A DNA stretch of 64,000 bases from a candidate division KSB1 bacterium (GTDB lineage: Bacteria > Zhuqueibacterota > Zhuqueibacteria > Thermofontimicrobiales > Thermofontimicrobiaceae), in assembly GCA_034506395.1 (NCBI GenBank), contig JAPDPQ010000001.1, positions 68,435-132,434 of the forward strand. Direction: 5' to 3'. Made by a program: the position numbers and the translations under genes. The notes beneath the pieces are model-generated. The model was not told the DNA's origin, did not search any database, and saw only the letters and a list, made by a program, of their open reading frames with translations. This document shows positions 1-9,558 of this stretch, piece after piece; position 1 is the stretch's first letter, and every line of letters starts with the position of its first letter.

Positions 1-1647
1 GCGTTGCTCTTAAAAACCAAATTGCAAATCGCACGCAATAGTTTTCTACGCGGCTCAGGCAAACGACGAGCCCGAAGCTGGTTGGCTTTGCTCGGCGGGG
101 GGGTGTTCTTTTTATTCATTTTTAACTGGATTTATGAAATCCTCTCTTCTTTGCAAGCGGCAGACGGCGTTCGCAGTGGTTTGGTTGAAAATTTTATTCT
201 GATCACTTTGCTTGGTTTTTTCTTCTATTTATTTATCATTGGAAACACATTAACCCTTCATTACCTGTTCATCGCCACCGATTTGCCATTGTTGATGAGT
301 TCGCCAATTTCTAACCGAACGATTTTCAGCGCGAAGCTCATTGAGGCCATATTTGCCAATTCGTCACTCTTTTTCTTCATGGCGATCCCAGTTTTTATTT
401 CTTATGGAATGATCAGTTCGGCCCAATGGTACTATTATCCGTTAATGCTCATTGTCGCTGTGCTATTCCTTGCTGTGCCAATCTGCCTCGCTTTTCTCTC
501 GGCCTTGGTGATTGCAAAAATAATCCAACCCAGTCGTGCCAGAGAACTATTGGCCGTCATCTTAGGCGTCGCGTCGCTCCTGCTATGGTTGGCCTTGCAA
601 TCGGTTCGTGCGTCCAGTTTCGATAGGAATTCGGCGGATTTCAATCCAGATGCGTTGTTAAAACTGCAACAGGTTTCCCATTACGAGGTGTTCAATCACT
701 TGCCCTCCACCTGGGCGGCACGGTCGTTATTTGAGCTGGCTAATGGCAATCTTCGCCTGGTCGTCCTGGACCTATTGCCGCTCTTATTGGTTGTTGCCAG
801 TTTGTTTTACCTCGCGATTCAGCTCAGTCACCATGTTTTTCGAGAGGGTTTTATCATTGGAGCGGCGACGATGCGATTGAAGAAGAAGGTTTCATCTCGG
901 TCCACATTAACCGCTTCGGCGCAACCGAGCCGATCGCTCATATCTGGAGTCGCTGGTTCGGTTTTGCGCCGCGACCTTCGCTTGTTAGTTCGAGACACCC
1001 GACATTTTATCAGCATTGCCATGCTGGGAGTGATGATGGTGATCATCGCTGCAATGCAGCAGCGCAACGAACCGGATCCCGAGATTGCAACTTGGAGCGG
1101 TTATATTTTCATTATATTGTTCAGCGGTATCCTTGCTGGACATATCAGCTCTCGGCTCATCCCCATCGAAAGCAAATCGTTTTGGATCACCAAATTGGTT
1201 CCCCAGCCTGCCCTACGAATCATCGCAGGCAAATTTTCTCTTGCCTGGTTACTGAGTATGGGAATTACCTGGGTAGCAGTGATCTTTCATGCAGTTCGTG
1301 CGCATGATTTTGGTCAACTCGTTGCAGTGGCATTCATTATTACCTCATGTATCACTGCTGCGTGCTGTGCGTTGGGACTTTACATCGCCAGCCACTTCGC
1401 CCGATTTGATTGGGATCATCCAAAACGGATGCTGAGTCCTGCTGCCAGTCCAATTTTGGGCCTTGCAGCTTTAGCGCTTACTGCTATGGTGATCGCAATT
1501 TATGGTTTCGGCGTCGAATTGCAAATTTCTACTGAAATACTACTCTGGCTGCTTGTCGGGGCAGTAGTGCCTGTCTGTCTCATTATCGCGCTGGTTGCGC
1601 TGTTAGGGGCAGCTCAAAAAATTCAAAAGACGGAATGGGAATTTTAG
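1..1647 (+). CDS. ABC-2-type exporter permease-like membrane protein (5' end outside window)
   Basis: This is an integral membrane protein of at least 547 residues. About a dozen hydrophobic segments are visible, for example around residues 25-45, 60-85, 110-130 and 140-170, with a cluster near the C-terminus. A polar cytoplasmic-looking stretch lies in the middle (about 285-325). The topology and the pattern of large hydrophobic blocks around a basic linker resemble the putative ABC exporter permeases of the ABC_tran_2 kind. No ATPase is in view, and a partner would be expected upstream, outside the window. The frame is open at base 1 and the first available start is a TTG at base 4, so the true start probably lies to the left. 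Substrate unknown; the family call is by general resemblance only. Confidence 0.6.
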   Translation, partial: ALLLKTKLQIARNSFLRGSGKRRARSWLALLGGGVFFLFIFNWIYEILSSLQAADGVRSGLVENFILITLLGFFFYLFIIGNTLTLHYLFIATDLPLLMSSPISNRTIFSAKLIEAIFANSSLFFFMAIPVFISYGMISSAQWYYYPLMLIVAVLFLAVPICLAFLSALVIAKIIQPSRARELLAVILGVASLLLWLALQSVRASSFDRNSADFNPDALLKLQQVSHYEVFNHLPSTWAARSLFELANGNLRLVVLDLLPLLLVVASLFYLAIQLSHHVFREGFIIGAATMRLKKKVSSRSTLTASAQPSRSLISGVAGSVLRRDLRLLVRDTRHFISIAMLGVMMVIIAAMQQRNEPDPEIATWSGYIFIILFSGILAGHISSRLIPIESKSFWITKLVPQPALRIIAGKFSLAWLLSMGITWVAVIFHAVRAHDFGQLVAVAFIITSCITAACCALGLYIASHFARFDWDHPKRMLSPAASPILGLAALALTAMVIAIYGFGVELQISTEILLWLLVGAVVPVCLIIALVALLGAAQKIQKTEWEF

Positions 1648-2244
1648 GGCCACATTCACCGGCCGCTTATCGGTCATTCAGGTCAATTTTAAAGTGAAAT
1701 AGCACAGCGAGCCATTTGACAATTGAGTTATGCAAAATAAATTTTGATTCGACATTTGCACTGCTCCAATGCAGAAAGTGCTACCATCGATAATTTTAGC
1801 GAGCTAATAGATTCTTACATTTGCAAGCATGACAGCGACATTTCAAGCTGCTTCGATTGTGTCGAGGGCAAAATCCATTGGGTCAGGAGAACTGATAATT
1901 TGCGGGAAATCTCATTGATTGGTCTTTGCATTAGATAAATTGCGGCAGTGAACCAATAACCATTCATTGTAAGATCGAATGGGTATTGCCCTGCTACAAC
2001 TCATTCTGCACTTGTCGATATCTTTAGGTCTTTTAATCCGATGATATTCCCCATAAATCATTAAACATGAACACGCGAACAATCCAATTGGTTGTGTTCG
2101 TTAAATCATGCAGTCAGCATAATCCAATGCGGCTGAATTCTGATTGAGATGAATTTGAACTCTGCGTTCAACTCATGAGTATAAAAGTCAGTTTTTTGGA
2201 ACTTCAGACAGCGAATTTTTAAATCAAGACATATTGAGGAAAAT
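1648..2244. other. Intergenic region, no gene recognised
   Basis: About 600 bases without a convincing gene. A 64-codon frame at 1744-1938 has no ribosome binding site and no recognisable composition. I see no tRNA and no clear terminator. The last bases carry the ribosome binding site of the signal peptidase gene (GAGGA at 2236-2240). Confidence 0.5.
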
Positions 2245-3426
2245 ATGGTAGAAATGAGGAAGCAAAATTCTACTGGGTTTATTCAATCTTTATTGCAATG
2301 GTATCGAAAGCGTCAGGAAGCGAAACGCCGGCGTCGGGAAGCTAGCAAGAAAAGCAAGTTGCGTGAATATATTGAAGCGGTCTTGGTGGCATTTGTGGCC
2401 GCAATGATCTTGAGGATTTTGGTCGTTCAAGCGTTTCGCATTCCTACTGGCTCAATGAAGGATACTCTTTTGGTTGGCGATTTTTTATTGGTTAATAAAT
2501 TTATCTATGGCGTCCGCACTCCAGAATTTATTCCTTTGCTGAATATTCGCATTCCATATGGCCGCTTGCCTGGTTTAAGAGAACCCAAGCCGGGCGATAT
2601 CGTGGTATTCAAATATCCGTTAGATAAAAAGCTCGATTACATCAAGCGCTGTATCGCTGTTGGGGGTCAGACTATCGAAATTCGGAATGGCACTGTTTTT
2701 GTCGATGGACAACCCGAGGGCCAATCGACGTTCGTGAAACGCGCATATGATCCAGACGAAGGAGTCTACGTGCTCTACTATCAAATTCATCGGAATAATG
2801 GCAAAAAATATACGATCCGCCTTTATGAAAACATCGGCTACGTGCCGCAAAATTTTGGGCCAATTATTGGTCCGAATGGCAAAATTGTCGAGATGCGTCA
2901 AAACGAAATTTTTATCGATAATCAGCCTGGTGGCAGTGCCAGATTGCTTAATAAAGCCTATCAGCAGACAAAGCAACAATACCAATATCGTTACTTGATC
3001 ACCGATCTTCAGGGCAGTGCTTTTGAAGTTGACTATTATGAGTCCCCACAACCGTTAGCCAATAATAATAGTTTCGCGCCATTATGGATTCCCAAAAAAG
3101 GTGCGAAAATCAAGATCAATCAGGACAATTATCACCTGTATCAGAAGATCATCGAGGATTATGAGAAAAATGAGGTGACATGGCGTCAGGGCAAGCTGTG
3201 GATCAATGGGACGCCGACCGATGAATATACATTCAAAGACGACTATCTTTTCATGATGGGAGACAACAGGGACAACAGCGCCGACAGCCGCAGTTGGGGT
3301 TTTTTGCCGCGCGATCATGTTGTAGGACAGGCGCTGATTATCTATTTTTCCTGGGATCAGCGTTTACCCTTGTATAAATTTTTTAAGAAGGTCCGCTGGG
3401 CAAGGATCACCGATATCATTCGCTAA
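2245..3426 (+). CDS. lepB: Signal peptidase I
   Basis: Leader peptidase that cuts signal peptides from Sec/Tat-exported proteins at the outer face of the inner membrane. A basic N-terminus (residues 5-40) precedes one membrane segment (about 43-62). The catalytic serine is S70 in RIPTGSMKDTL and the general-base lysine is K134 in DYIKRCIAVGG. The C-terminal box MMGDNRDNSADSR is at 337-349. At 393 residues it is longer than the E. coli type because of an insertion of roughly 170 residues between the lysine box and the GDNRDNS box. In that region a short motif occurs three times: GTVFVDGQP (149-157), NEIFIDNQP (220-228) and GKLWINGTP (316-324). The start was chosen at the ATG just after GAGGA; an in-frame ATG at 2254 is an alternative. 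HemW follows 69 bases later on the same strand. Confidence 0.95.
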   Translation: MVEMRKQNSTGFIQSLLQWYRKRQEAKRRRREASKKSKLREYIEAVLVAFVAAMILRILVVQAFRIPTGSMKDTLLVGDFLLVNKFIYGVRTPEFIPLLNIRIPYGRLPGLREPKPGDIVVFKYPLDKKLDYIKRCIAVGGQTIEIRNGTVFVDGQPEGQSTFVKRAYDPDEGVYVLYYQIHRNNGKKYTIRLYENIGYVPQNFGPIIGPNGKIVEMRQNEIFIDNQPGGSARLLNKAYQQTKQQYQYRYLITDLQGSAFEVDYYESPQPLANNNSFAPLWIPKKGAKIKINQDNYHLYQKIIEDYEKNEVTWRQGKLWINGTPTDEYTFKDDYLFMMGDNRDNSADSRSWGFLPRDHVVGQALIIYFSWDQRLPLYKFFKKVRWARITDIIR

Positions 3427-3495
3427 TTAAATCCGCCCAGCAAAGTTGAACACACTCCTCCAGCGTCGAGAACAAGCTGGGTAGAAAGAGATTCG

Positions 3496-4665
3496 ATGGC
3501 ATCTTCCGTTGTGACAGCCAGTTTATATATTCATGTGCCGTTCTGCCTGAAAAAGTGCGACTATTGTGATTTCTACTCAGAACGCGCTAGTCCAACTGAA
3601 ATTGAACAATACATCGCCGCAGCCCGACAAGAGATGTCAATGTACCAGGCTCACCCAGTGTTTGGCGAAGCTGAGTTTGAGACACTCTACTTTGGAGGTG
3701 GCACCCCATCGGTATTATCAGAACAAGCGATTGAGCAATTGTTAGCACAAGCTCATCACTGTTTTCGTTGGGTCAGCGATCCTGAAATGACACTGGAGGC
3801 CAACCCTGAGACTTTATCGCTGGAACGATTGAAAGCGTTCCGCTCCCTCGGAATCAATCGCCTCAGCCTGGGGATTCAATCTTTTTCCGATTCCGAATTG
3901 CAACGGCTGGGACGAATTCATCGCGCGGAGCAGGCAGAGCGGAGCATCGAATGGGCCGATCAGGCTGGGTTCGATAATGTCAATTTAGATTTGATCTTTG
4001 CCATTCCCAATCAATCGCTAAGGCAGTGGCAATCAAATTTGCAGCGCGCCATTTCGTTTCATCCCAAGCACCTCTCCGTGTATGGCTTGACCATCGAGCC
4101 AGGAACTCGGTTGCATGAGCACATTGGTTCAGGGAAAATACGGCCGTTCAGCGAAACGACCCAACGCCACATGTATCTCTGGAGCATCGAAACTTTGGCC
4201 GCTGCAAACTACCACCAATATGAAATTTCGAATTTCTCGAAGCCAGGTTTCGAATGTCGACATAACATGAATTATTGGAACGGCCGCTATTATCTGGGGA
4301 TTGGTCCAGCGGCACATTCTTATTTGGGAAACCTACGCCAATGGAATGTCGATTCGCTGCATAGCTATTTGGATCAGATAAAAAGAGCGAAATTGCCTGT
4401 TGCAGGGCATGAACAGCTCACACCGCTGCAACAGATGATCGAATTCATCTATCTCGGCCTCCGCACGAGCAAAGGAATCGACCTGAACGATTTTGAAGCA
4501 AAATTTTCTGTCTCGTTTCTTCCGACATTTCAGAACGTGTTGGAAAAGTTCGCAGGGCATCGGGACGGTGAACTGTTGCAATTGCAGCAGCATCATTTAA
4601 AACTGACGCCAGGGGGATTTGTGCTATTTGATGAGATCTGCCAGCGCCTAACTGACGCCTTGTAG
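3496..4665 (+). CDS. hemW: HemW-type radical SAM haem chaperone / coproporphyrinogen oxidase-like protein
   Basis: Radical SAM protein of the HemN/HemW family. The iron-sulfur cluster motif is C17-x3-C21-x2-C24 within PFCLKKCDYCDFYS, typical of HemW. It is followed by YFGGGTPSVL, TLEANPET, RLSLGIQSF and a LDLIFAIPNQ segment, all family hallmarks in the right order. The length (389) matches HemW, which binds haem and is thought to deliver it to respiratory enzymes. True HemN (oxygen-independent coproporphyrinogen dehydrogenase) is longer and has a different N-terminus. The family is often mis-annotated as HemN. It lies between lepB and a cysteine-rich unknown on the same strand. HemW often neighbours LepA, but no lepA is present here. 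Confidence 0.9.
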   Translation: MASSVVTASLYIHVPFCLKKCDYCDFYSERASPTEIEQYIAAARQEMSMYQAHPVFGEAEFETLYFGGGTPSVLSEQAIEQLLAQAHHCFRWVSDPEMTLEANPETLSLERLKAFRSLGINRLSLGIQSFSDSELQRLGRIHRAEQAERSIEWADQAGFDNVNLDLIFAIPNQSLRQWQSNLQRAISFHPKHLSVYGLTIEPGTRLHEHIGSGKIRPFSETTQRHMYLWSIETLAAANYHQYEISNFSKPGFECRHNMNYWNGRYYLGIGPAAHSYLGNLRQWNVDSLHSYLDQIKRAKLPVAGHEQLTPLQQMIEFIYLGLRTSKGIDLNDFEAKFSVSFLPTFQNVLEKFAGHRDGELLQLQQHHLKLTPGGFVLFDEICQRLTDAL

Positions 4666-4705
4666 TTGTCGATTTAAATCCAATCCCGAACTAGGGAGCA
4701 TCGCT

Positions 4706-5584
4706 ATGTTCAATCCGTATAAACGATCGGATGTTTTTAAGTGCAAGTCATCGGAGCATGCCAAATTTGAGCATCACGTCTCGGTATATCATGTCATGCG
4801 AGTGAAAAATTGCTACCCTCAGGGATGCCTTTCGTTCCGCTGGCGCTGTCAGTTACTCAATAAGGGGCAGCGATGCACCAAAGGGTTCAACTATGTGGGT
4901 CGAAAATGCTTCGGCTGTCGGTATTATTTCGATGAAAAGATTCATAATTTCCCAACACTATTGCTCTCGCAGGAGCAATATTCGCATTTTTTGAATGAGC
5001 TAGAGGAATTTGAAGACTGGCTGGAAACCATTCAGGATAAAAATTTGGAAATTCAAGGGGTCGTTGTTTCCGTCAAGCCAGGATTAACGAAGATCATTCA
5101 TCAGCACGGCAGCCACCTGGAATTGAACGGCTATTTCGTCCATTTCAATGAAGCGTTCATTGATAGGACTCACTGGGAAGATCATTGTTACGCGCTCCTT
5201 TTCCCGGATCAGCAGGAGCGGTTTCAATTGGCGCCTGGGGACAAGCTGGAGTTTCGGGCGAAAGTCACATTAAACGAAGGTCGCTTGCTGTTTAAAAAAA
5301 TAAATGGTGTAGAATTTTTGCACCGTTCCAATAAGCCGACCTGGACCAACAGTCAGGCGCTGGTGACCAAACGAACCACCATCGCGTTCGATCGCCAACC
5401 GACCAAATGTTTGCACTGCGATCAGGGGATGTTGGTGGATGTGATCGACAAGTCACGACCCCAATGGGAACGAAGCCGTGAATTATTTTGTTTAAAGGCA
5501 TTCCCCAGCCCAGAGCTCTGCTATTATCAAATCGAACAAAAATTGCTGGAATCCATCGATCAATGTCCAGCACTATCTGAATAA
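4706..5584 (+). CDS. Uncharacterised cysteine-rich protein (probable metal-binding)
   Basis: I do not recognise this 292-residue protein. It has two cysteine-rich parts. The first is near the N-terminus (C13, C36, C41, C48, C57, C68, C71, the last pair as CFGC). The second is at the C-terminus (C235 and C238 as CLHC, then C262 and C272). Zinc or iron-sulfur binding is likely but not proven. Between them, roughly 115-205, lies a stretch of alternating hydrophobic residues with basic and glycine turns that would fit a small beta-barrel of OB-fold type. There is no signal peptide and no membrane segment, so it should be cytoplasmic. It begins 40 bases after hemW; AGGGAG at 4694-4699 is a fair ribosome binding site. 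It may be co-transcribed with hemW. No function is assigned. Confidence 0.8.
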   Translation: MFNPYKRSDVFKCKSSEHAKFEHHVSVYHVMRVKNCYPQGCLSFRWRCQLLNKGQRCTKGFNYVGRKCFGCRYYFDEKIHNFPTLLLSQEQYSHFLNELEEFEDWLETIQDKNLEIQGVVVSVKPGLTKIIHQHGSHLELNGYFVHFNEAFIDRTHWEDHCYALLFPDQQERFQLAPGDKLEFRAKVTLNEGRLLFKKINGVEFLHRSNKPTWTNSQALVTKRTTIAFDRQPTKCLHCDQGMLVDVIDKSRPQWERSRELFCLKAFPSPELCYYQIEQKLLESIDQCPALSE

Positions 5585-5815
5585 AAAGCGATTCGATGAG
5601 TAGCCAGATGATGGGTGAATGGTAGACTCTAAATCGCATTATGCAAAGGGCGTCTGTCTTAGTTTTGGTGAAGCGCTTTAGCATGAAATGATGAACCTAA
5701 TTGATATAACTATTAAAACTATTTTGCAATATTTTCCGAGCCAGTATTCTGTTCCGCTCTCTGGCTTGAGCGATAGATCATGAAAATTTGTTAATGAGGA
5801 GGATCAATCAATTCA

Positions 5816-7249
5816 ATGGCCAAAGGAATCACAAAACGTTCTGAGGACTATTCGCGTTGGTACACAGATGTAATTGCTGCGGGACAATTAGCGGACTATG
5901 CCCCGGTGAAGGGCTGCATGGTGATCAAACCCAACGGCTATGCGCTGTGGGAAAAGATACAGGCAGTATTGGATCGGATGTTCAAAGAAACCGGACATGT
6001 GAATGCCTATTTTCCATTGTTTATTCCTGAGAGTTTTATGCAGCGAGAGGCGCAACATGTAGAAGGCTTTGCTCCAGAATGCGCAGTGGTAACCCATGGC
6101 GGTGGCAAGAAATTGGAGGAACCCCTCTATATTCGGCCGACATCGGAGACCATCATCTGGAGCATGTATAAAAATTGGATCCAGTCGTACCGCGATCTTC
6201 CGATTCTTATCAATCAATGGGCCAATGTGGTCCGCTGGGAGATGCGGACTCGGCTGTTTCTCCGCACCACAGAATTTCTCTGGCAGGAGGGACATACTGC
6301 TCATGCCACTGCGGAAGAAGCCCAGGAAGAGACGCTCAAAATCCTCAGGATTTACACCAAATTTGCCGAGGATTATATGGCGATCCCAGTGATTCAAGGG
6401 ATCAAAACGGAAAAGGAACGGTTCGCTGGCGCGGTTCAAACCTATTGTATCGAAGCCATGATGCAAGATAAGAAAGCACTTCAGGCTGGCACCTCTCATA
6501 ATCTGGGCCAAAATTTTGCCAAGGCGTTCGATGTGACCTTTCAGGACAAAAATGGGGAAGTCAAATATGTTTATGCCACCAGTTGGGGCGTTTCTACGCG
6601 ATTGATCGGCGCGATCATCATGACCCATGGAGATGATAATGGAATCATCATGCCTCCGAAGCTGGCGCCTACTCAGCTCATCATCATCCCCATCACGAAG
6701 GGAGAGCAAGAGCGCAATGAGATTCTCGAATATATCGAGAAAATTACCATTGCTTGGAATGGCAAATTCAGCTTCAAAGTGGATGATCGAGAGGGCTATC
6801 GACCAGGCTGGAAATTCAATGAGGGCGAGCAGCTTGGAATCCCGATTCGACTTGAGATCGGACCAAAAGAATTAGAAAATTCTCAAGTGGTGCTGGTAAG
6901 ACGCGATACAGGGGAAAAGGTTTCGGTCTCATTGGATAATTTATCTTCCATGATCGAAAAGACACTCGATCAAATGCATCATCAGCTCTATAAACGCGCT
7001 TTGAAATTTCGCGAGGATAATAGCTTTGTGATTGACGATTATCAGGAGTTCAAAACAAAGATCGAAGAGCCAGGGGGCTTTTTCTGGATGCATTGGTGCG
7101 GCAACACCAGTTGCGAAGATCGGCTGCAAGAAGAGACGAAAGCGACCATTCGATGTATTCCTTTGGATAATCCCTATCGAGAGCCAGGCAAATGCCTATT
7201 ATGTGGCGCGCCCTCTCGCGAACGGGTCCTCGCTGCAAAAGCCTATTGA
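5816..7249 (+). CDS. proS: Prolyl-tRNA synthetase, archaeal/eukaryotic-like type
   Basis: Class II aminoacyl-tRNA synthetase that charges tRNA-Pro. The 477-residue length and lack of the large editing insertion identify the short archaeal/eukaryotic-like form (ProS type 3). Motif 2 appears as [20 protein letters not shown] (about 142-161), preceded by PLYIRPTSE. An anticodon-binding domain follows. The C-terminal zinc-binding module has cysteines in WCGNTSCED and CLLCGAP. It ends in the usual hydrophobic/tyrosine terminus (AKAY). A strong ribosome binding site GAGGAGG (5796-5802) precedes the ATG. Era follows 74 bases downstream on the same strand. This form is found in several bacterial phyla; no second proS is in the window. 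Confidence 0.95.
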   Translation: MAKGITKRSEDYSRWYTDVIAAGQLADYAPVKGCMVIKPNGYALWEKIQAVLDRMFKETGHVNAYFPLFIPESFMQREAQHVEGFAPECAVVTHGGGKKLEEPLYIRPTSETIIWSMYKNWIQSYRDLPILINQWANVVRWEMRTRLFLRTTEFLWQEGHTAHATAEEAQEETLKILRIYTKFAEDYMAIPVIQGIKTEKERFAGAVQTYCIEAMMQDKKALQAGTSHNLGQNFAKAFDVTFQDKNGEVKYVYATSWGVSTRLIGAIIMTHGDDNGIIMPPKLAPTQLIIIPITKGEQERNEILEYIEKITIAWNGKFSFKVDDREGYRPGWKFNEGEQLGIPIRLEIGPKELENSQVVLVRRDTGEKVSVSLDNLSSMIEKTLDQMHHQLYKRALKFREDNSFVIDDYQEFKTKIEEPGGFFWMHWCGNTSCEDRLQEETKATIRCIPLDNPYREPGKCLLCGAPSRERVLAAKAY

Positions 7250-7323
7250 TTATGGTTTACGGATGCTGCGAGTCTTCGATCCATAGATCGGGATAAGCAA
7301 TCAAAATTTGAGAAACTATCAGG

Positions 7324-8262
7324 ATGAAAATGAACAAGAATCAACAGCCTCAATCGGCCACGAGCTTGAATATCGGTTCGGATTTCAAGGCAGGCTATGT
7401 GGCACTGATAGGCCCTCCCAATGTGGGCAAATCAACTCTAATGAATGCGCTTTTGGGTCAAAAGCTTTCGATTGTGACGCCAAAGCCTCAGACCACCCGA
7501 CATCGCGTTTTGGGCATCGTCACAGGGGTTGATCATCAAATTATTTTTCTCGATACCCCGGGGCTGTTGATCCCTCGCTATAAGTTGCAGGAAAAGATGG
7601 TCAAAGCAGCGAGGACAGCCATCTCTGAGGCGGATGTCCTTCTGGCCATGATCGAGCCAGAAGAATCAATCTCCGAACCGAATCGATCGATGCTTTCCGA
7701 ACTCGTTAAGCACAAAAAGCCGATCATTCTCGCGATCAACAAAATCGATCTTATCCCAAAAGACCGATTGCTGCCGATGATCGCTGCTTATTCGCAAGCA
7801 TTTCGGCTGGATGAAATCATTCCTATCTCAGCGCTCAAACTCGATGGTTTGGATCGCCTCCAACAATTGCTGCTCAAATATTTGCCCGTTGGTCTTCCCT
7901 TCTATCCTGAAGACATGATCACCGACCAGCCGGAGCGGTTTTTCGTGGCGGAGCTGATCCGCGAGAAAATCTTTGAGAAGTATGGCGAAGAAATCCCCTA
8001 TTCAACGGCCGTCACCATAGAGGAATTCAAAGAGCGCGAACAAGGCAAAGATTACATTCGGGCAGTGATCTATGTGGAGCGGGATTCTCAGAAAGCCATC
8101 ATCATCGGCAGACAGGGGATGGCACTGAAACAAGTGGGACAGCTCGCTCGAGAAGAAATCGAACTATTCTTGGGCCGTCCAGTTTATCTCGAATTATTCG
8201 TGAAGGTGAAAGAGAAATGGCGTCAGAAAGAAACGGTTTTGAGAGAGCTGGGATTTAGTTGA
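7324..8262 (+). CDS. era: GTPase Era, ribosome maturation
   Basis: Ribosome-associated GTPase that binds the 3' end of 16S rRNA during 30S assembly. The G1 loop is GPPNVGKST (about 30-38), the effector region contains KPQTTRHR, G3 is DTPG and G4 is NKID. A C-terminal KH domain is indicated by the REKIFEKYGEEIPYS and IIIGRQGMALKQVG segments. The length of 312 residues fits the family, with a short extra N-terminal tail of about 20 polar residues. Two in-frame ATGs (7324, 7330) are possible starts and neither has a strong ribosome binding site. It is downstream of proS and could be read from the same promoter. Confidence 0.96.
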   Translation: MKMNKNQQPQSATSLNIGSDFKAGYVALIGPPNVGKSTLMNALLGQKLSIVTPKPQTTRHRVLGIVTGVDHQIIFLDTPGLLIPRYKLQEKMVKAARTAISEADVLLAMIEPEESISEPNRSMLSELVKHKKPIILAINKIDLIPKDRLLPMIAAYSQAFRLDEIIPISALKLDGLDRLQQLLLKYLPVGLPFYPEDMITDQPERFFVAELIREKIFEKYGEEIPYSTAVTIEEFKEREQGKDYIRAVIYVERDSQKAIIIGRQGMALKQVGQLAREEIELFLGRPVYLELFVKVKEKWRQKETVLRELGFS

Positions 8263-8544
8263 TTGCCTCAAAACTGTCTGAATAAATCCGCGGTTTCCAA
8301 TCTCTCACTTGAATTTGTCTGTCAATCTGAAAATTTTTCTTCTGCGACGAAGGTAATATAGGATCAATTCACAGAAGTTGAAATCGTAGAACCCGAAAAT
8401 CGTGCTTCCCCAAAAAACGCAAAACTTCTTAGTGAGTTAATTGATCTCAGATTGGCATTTTGGCCAGCCCGTATTCCGTAGTGATATCTATTTTCAGCTA
8501 TTCGCCACGTGGCTTCTAGTATAATTATTGATAGCTGAGCTCTG

Positions 8545-9021
8545 TTAGTCCTCCTCTTTCAGTTCCTCGGTATCGCATTCGGGAAATTCTGCAATAAGGG
8601 CTTTGAGTAGCTTCTGCGTGCTGGCAAGAGCATAAAGCAATTGATCTTGCTCCTCTTCGCTGTACAGATGATGATGCTCCCACAGTTTCTTCAGATTCTC
8701 GTAAATCAAAGCAGTTCTTTTAAGCAACAATGCCCCCATTTCCCTTCGAGAAGGCTTTCGGCTTTTTAGCATTACCCGAGGCCCCATAAAAAAGCCAACC
8801 TCTTCCAAATCATCCAATTGATCGTTTCTCAACTCTGACACTTCTTCTTCAAAAATTTCGAACCGCTGGTCAGCACGCAACATCATCGAAAAACTCTCGA
8901 AACCCACATCGTCCAATTTGCCCATTAAGCTCAACATCAACCAGATTTTCTTCACAGGGACGACAAAATCTGTCTCTTTTTGCAACAACTGTTCGGTCAA
9001 ATCGAAAATTTGAGGATCCAT
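8545..9021 (-). CDS. Uncharacterised small acidic protein
   Basis: I do not recognise this 158-residue protein. It is acidic, especially at the C-terminus (EFPECDTEELKEED), and appears almost entirely helical. It has no signal peptide, no membrane segment and only one cysteine near the end. The start is supported by AGGAGA six bases upstream of the ATG on the minus strand. It stands alone between era (convergent) and a DUF2279 gene (divergent). It is probably a soluble cytoplasmic protein; no function is assigned. Confidence 0.75.
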   Translation of the reverse strand: MDPQIFDLTEQLLQKETDFVVPVKKIWLMLSLMGKLDDVGFESFSMMLRADQRFEIFEEEVSELRNDQLDDLEEVGFFMGPRVMLKSRKPSRREMGALLLKRTALIYENLKKLWEHHHLYSEEEQDQLLYALASTQKLLKALIAEFPECDTEELKEED

Positions 9022-9558
9022 CTTTTTCTCCTGAGGCGATCAAATATATTTAGATCTAATCTGTCACCAGCAAAATTAATAGAGCAATATACTAAGCTTA
9101 TCTAAATTTTCCAACAAAATTTTACATGATTTAAATAGCATCAACCTATCAATGACGGCTTCTTAACCAAATTGTAATTGCCGCTTTGAAGCGATGCATC
9201 TATGATCAGGTCATTCCGAGACCAATACAAATATTATTCCATCTTCAACAATTCTCAATAGAAATGCTGCTAATTAAAAAAACTAAATAGCTGCTTCACT
9301 TTTGCCATATCCACGGCTGGGCTTCAGAAAAAGTACTTGATTTTTACAGAAATTTTGTTAATTTAAAATCGACTCAATCTCTCGACGAAAAGGATTTATT
9401 ATCAAAAATAACTCATTTTTGATCCTGAGCGATAAAAAACTGGGCGAAGATCAGTCGCCCGCAGGTCTATCATATCGGTCATAATCCACCAGGACCGCTG
9501 ATGAAAGACTAACGCCATTTCAGCCGATCTAATAAAATTAACATAATTCATCGTCTCG
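9022..9558. other. Divergent intergenic region
   Basis: About 540 AT-rich bases between two divergently transcribed genes, so promoters for both should lie here, but I cannot pick a clear pair of boxes. A modest hairpin is present (GGGCGA at 9442-9447 with TCGCCC at 9455-9460). No RNA gene or small coding frame is supported. Confidence 0.4.

Noticed and set aside
1744..1938. 64-codon plus-strand frame in the gap before lepB
   Set aside because: No ribosome binding site, no terminator and nothing recognisable, unlike the small gene at 25351.
2620..3051. 143-codon minus-strand frame
   Set aside because: Shadow of lepB; no start signals.
5888..6709. 273-codon minus-strand frame
   Set aside because: It lies entirely inside proS on the other strand, has no ribosome binding site and its composition is that of a shadow of the synthetase.
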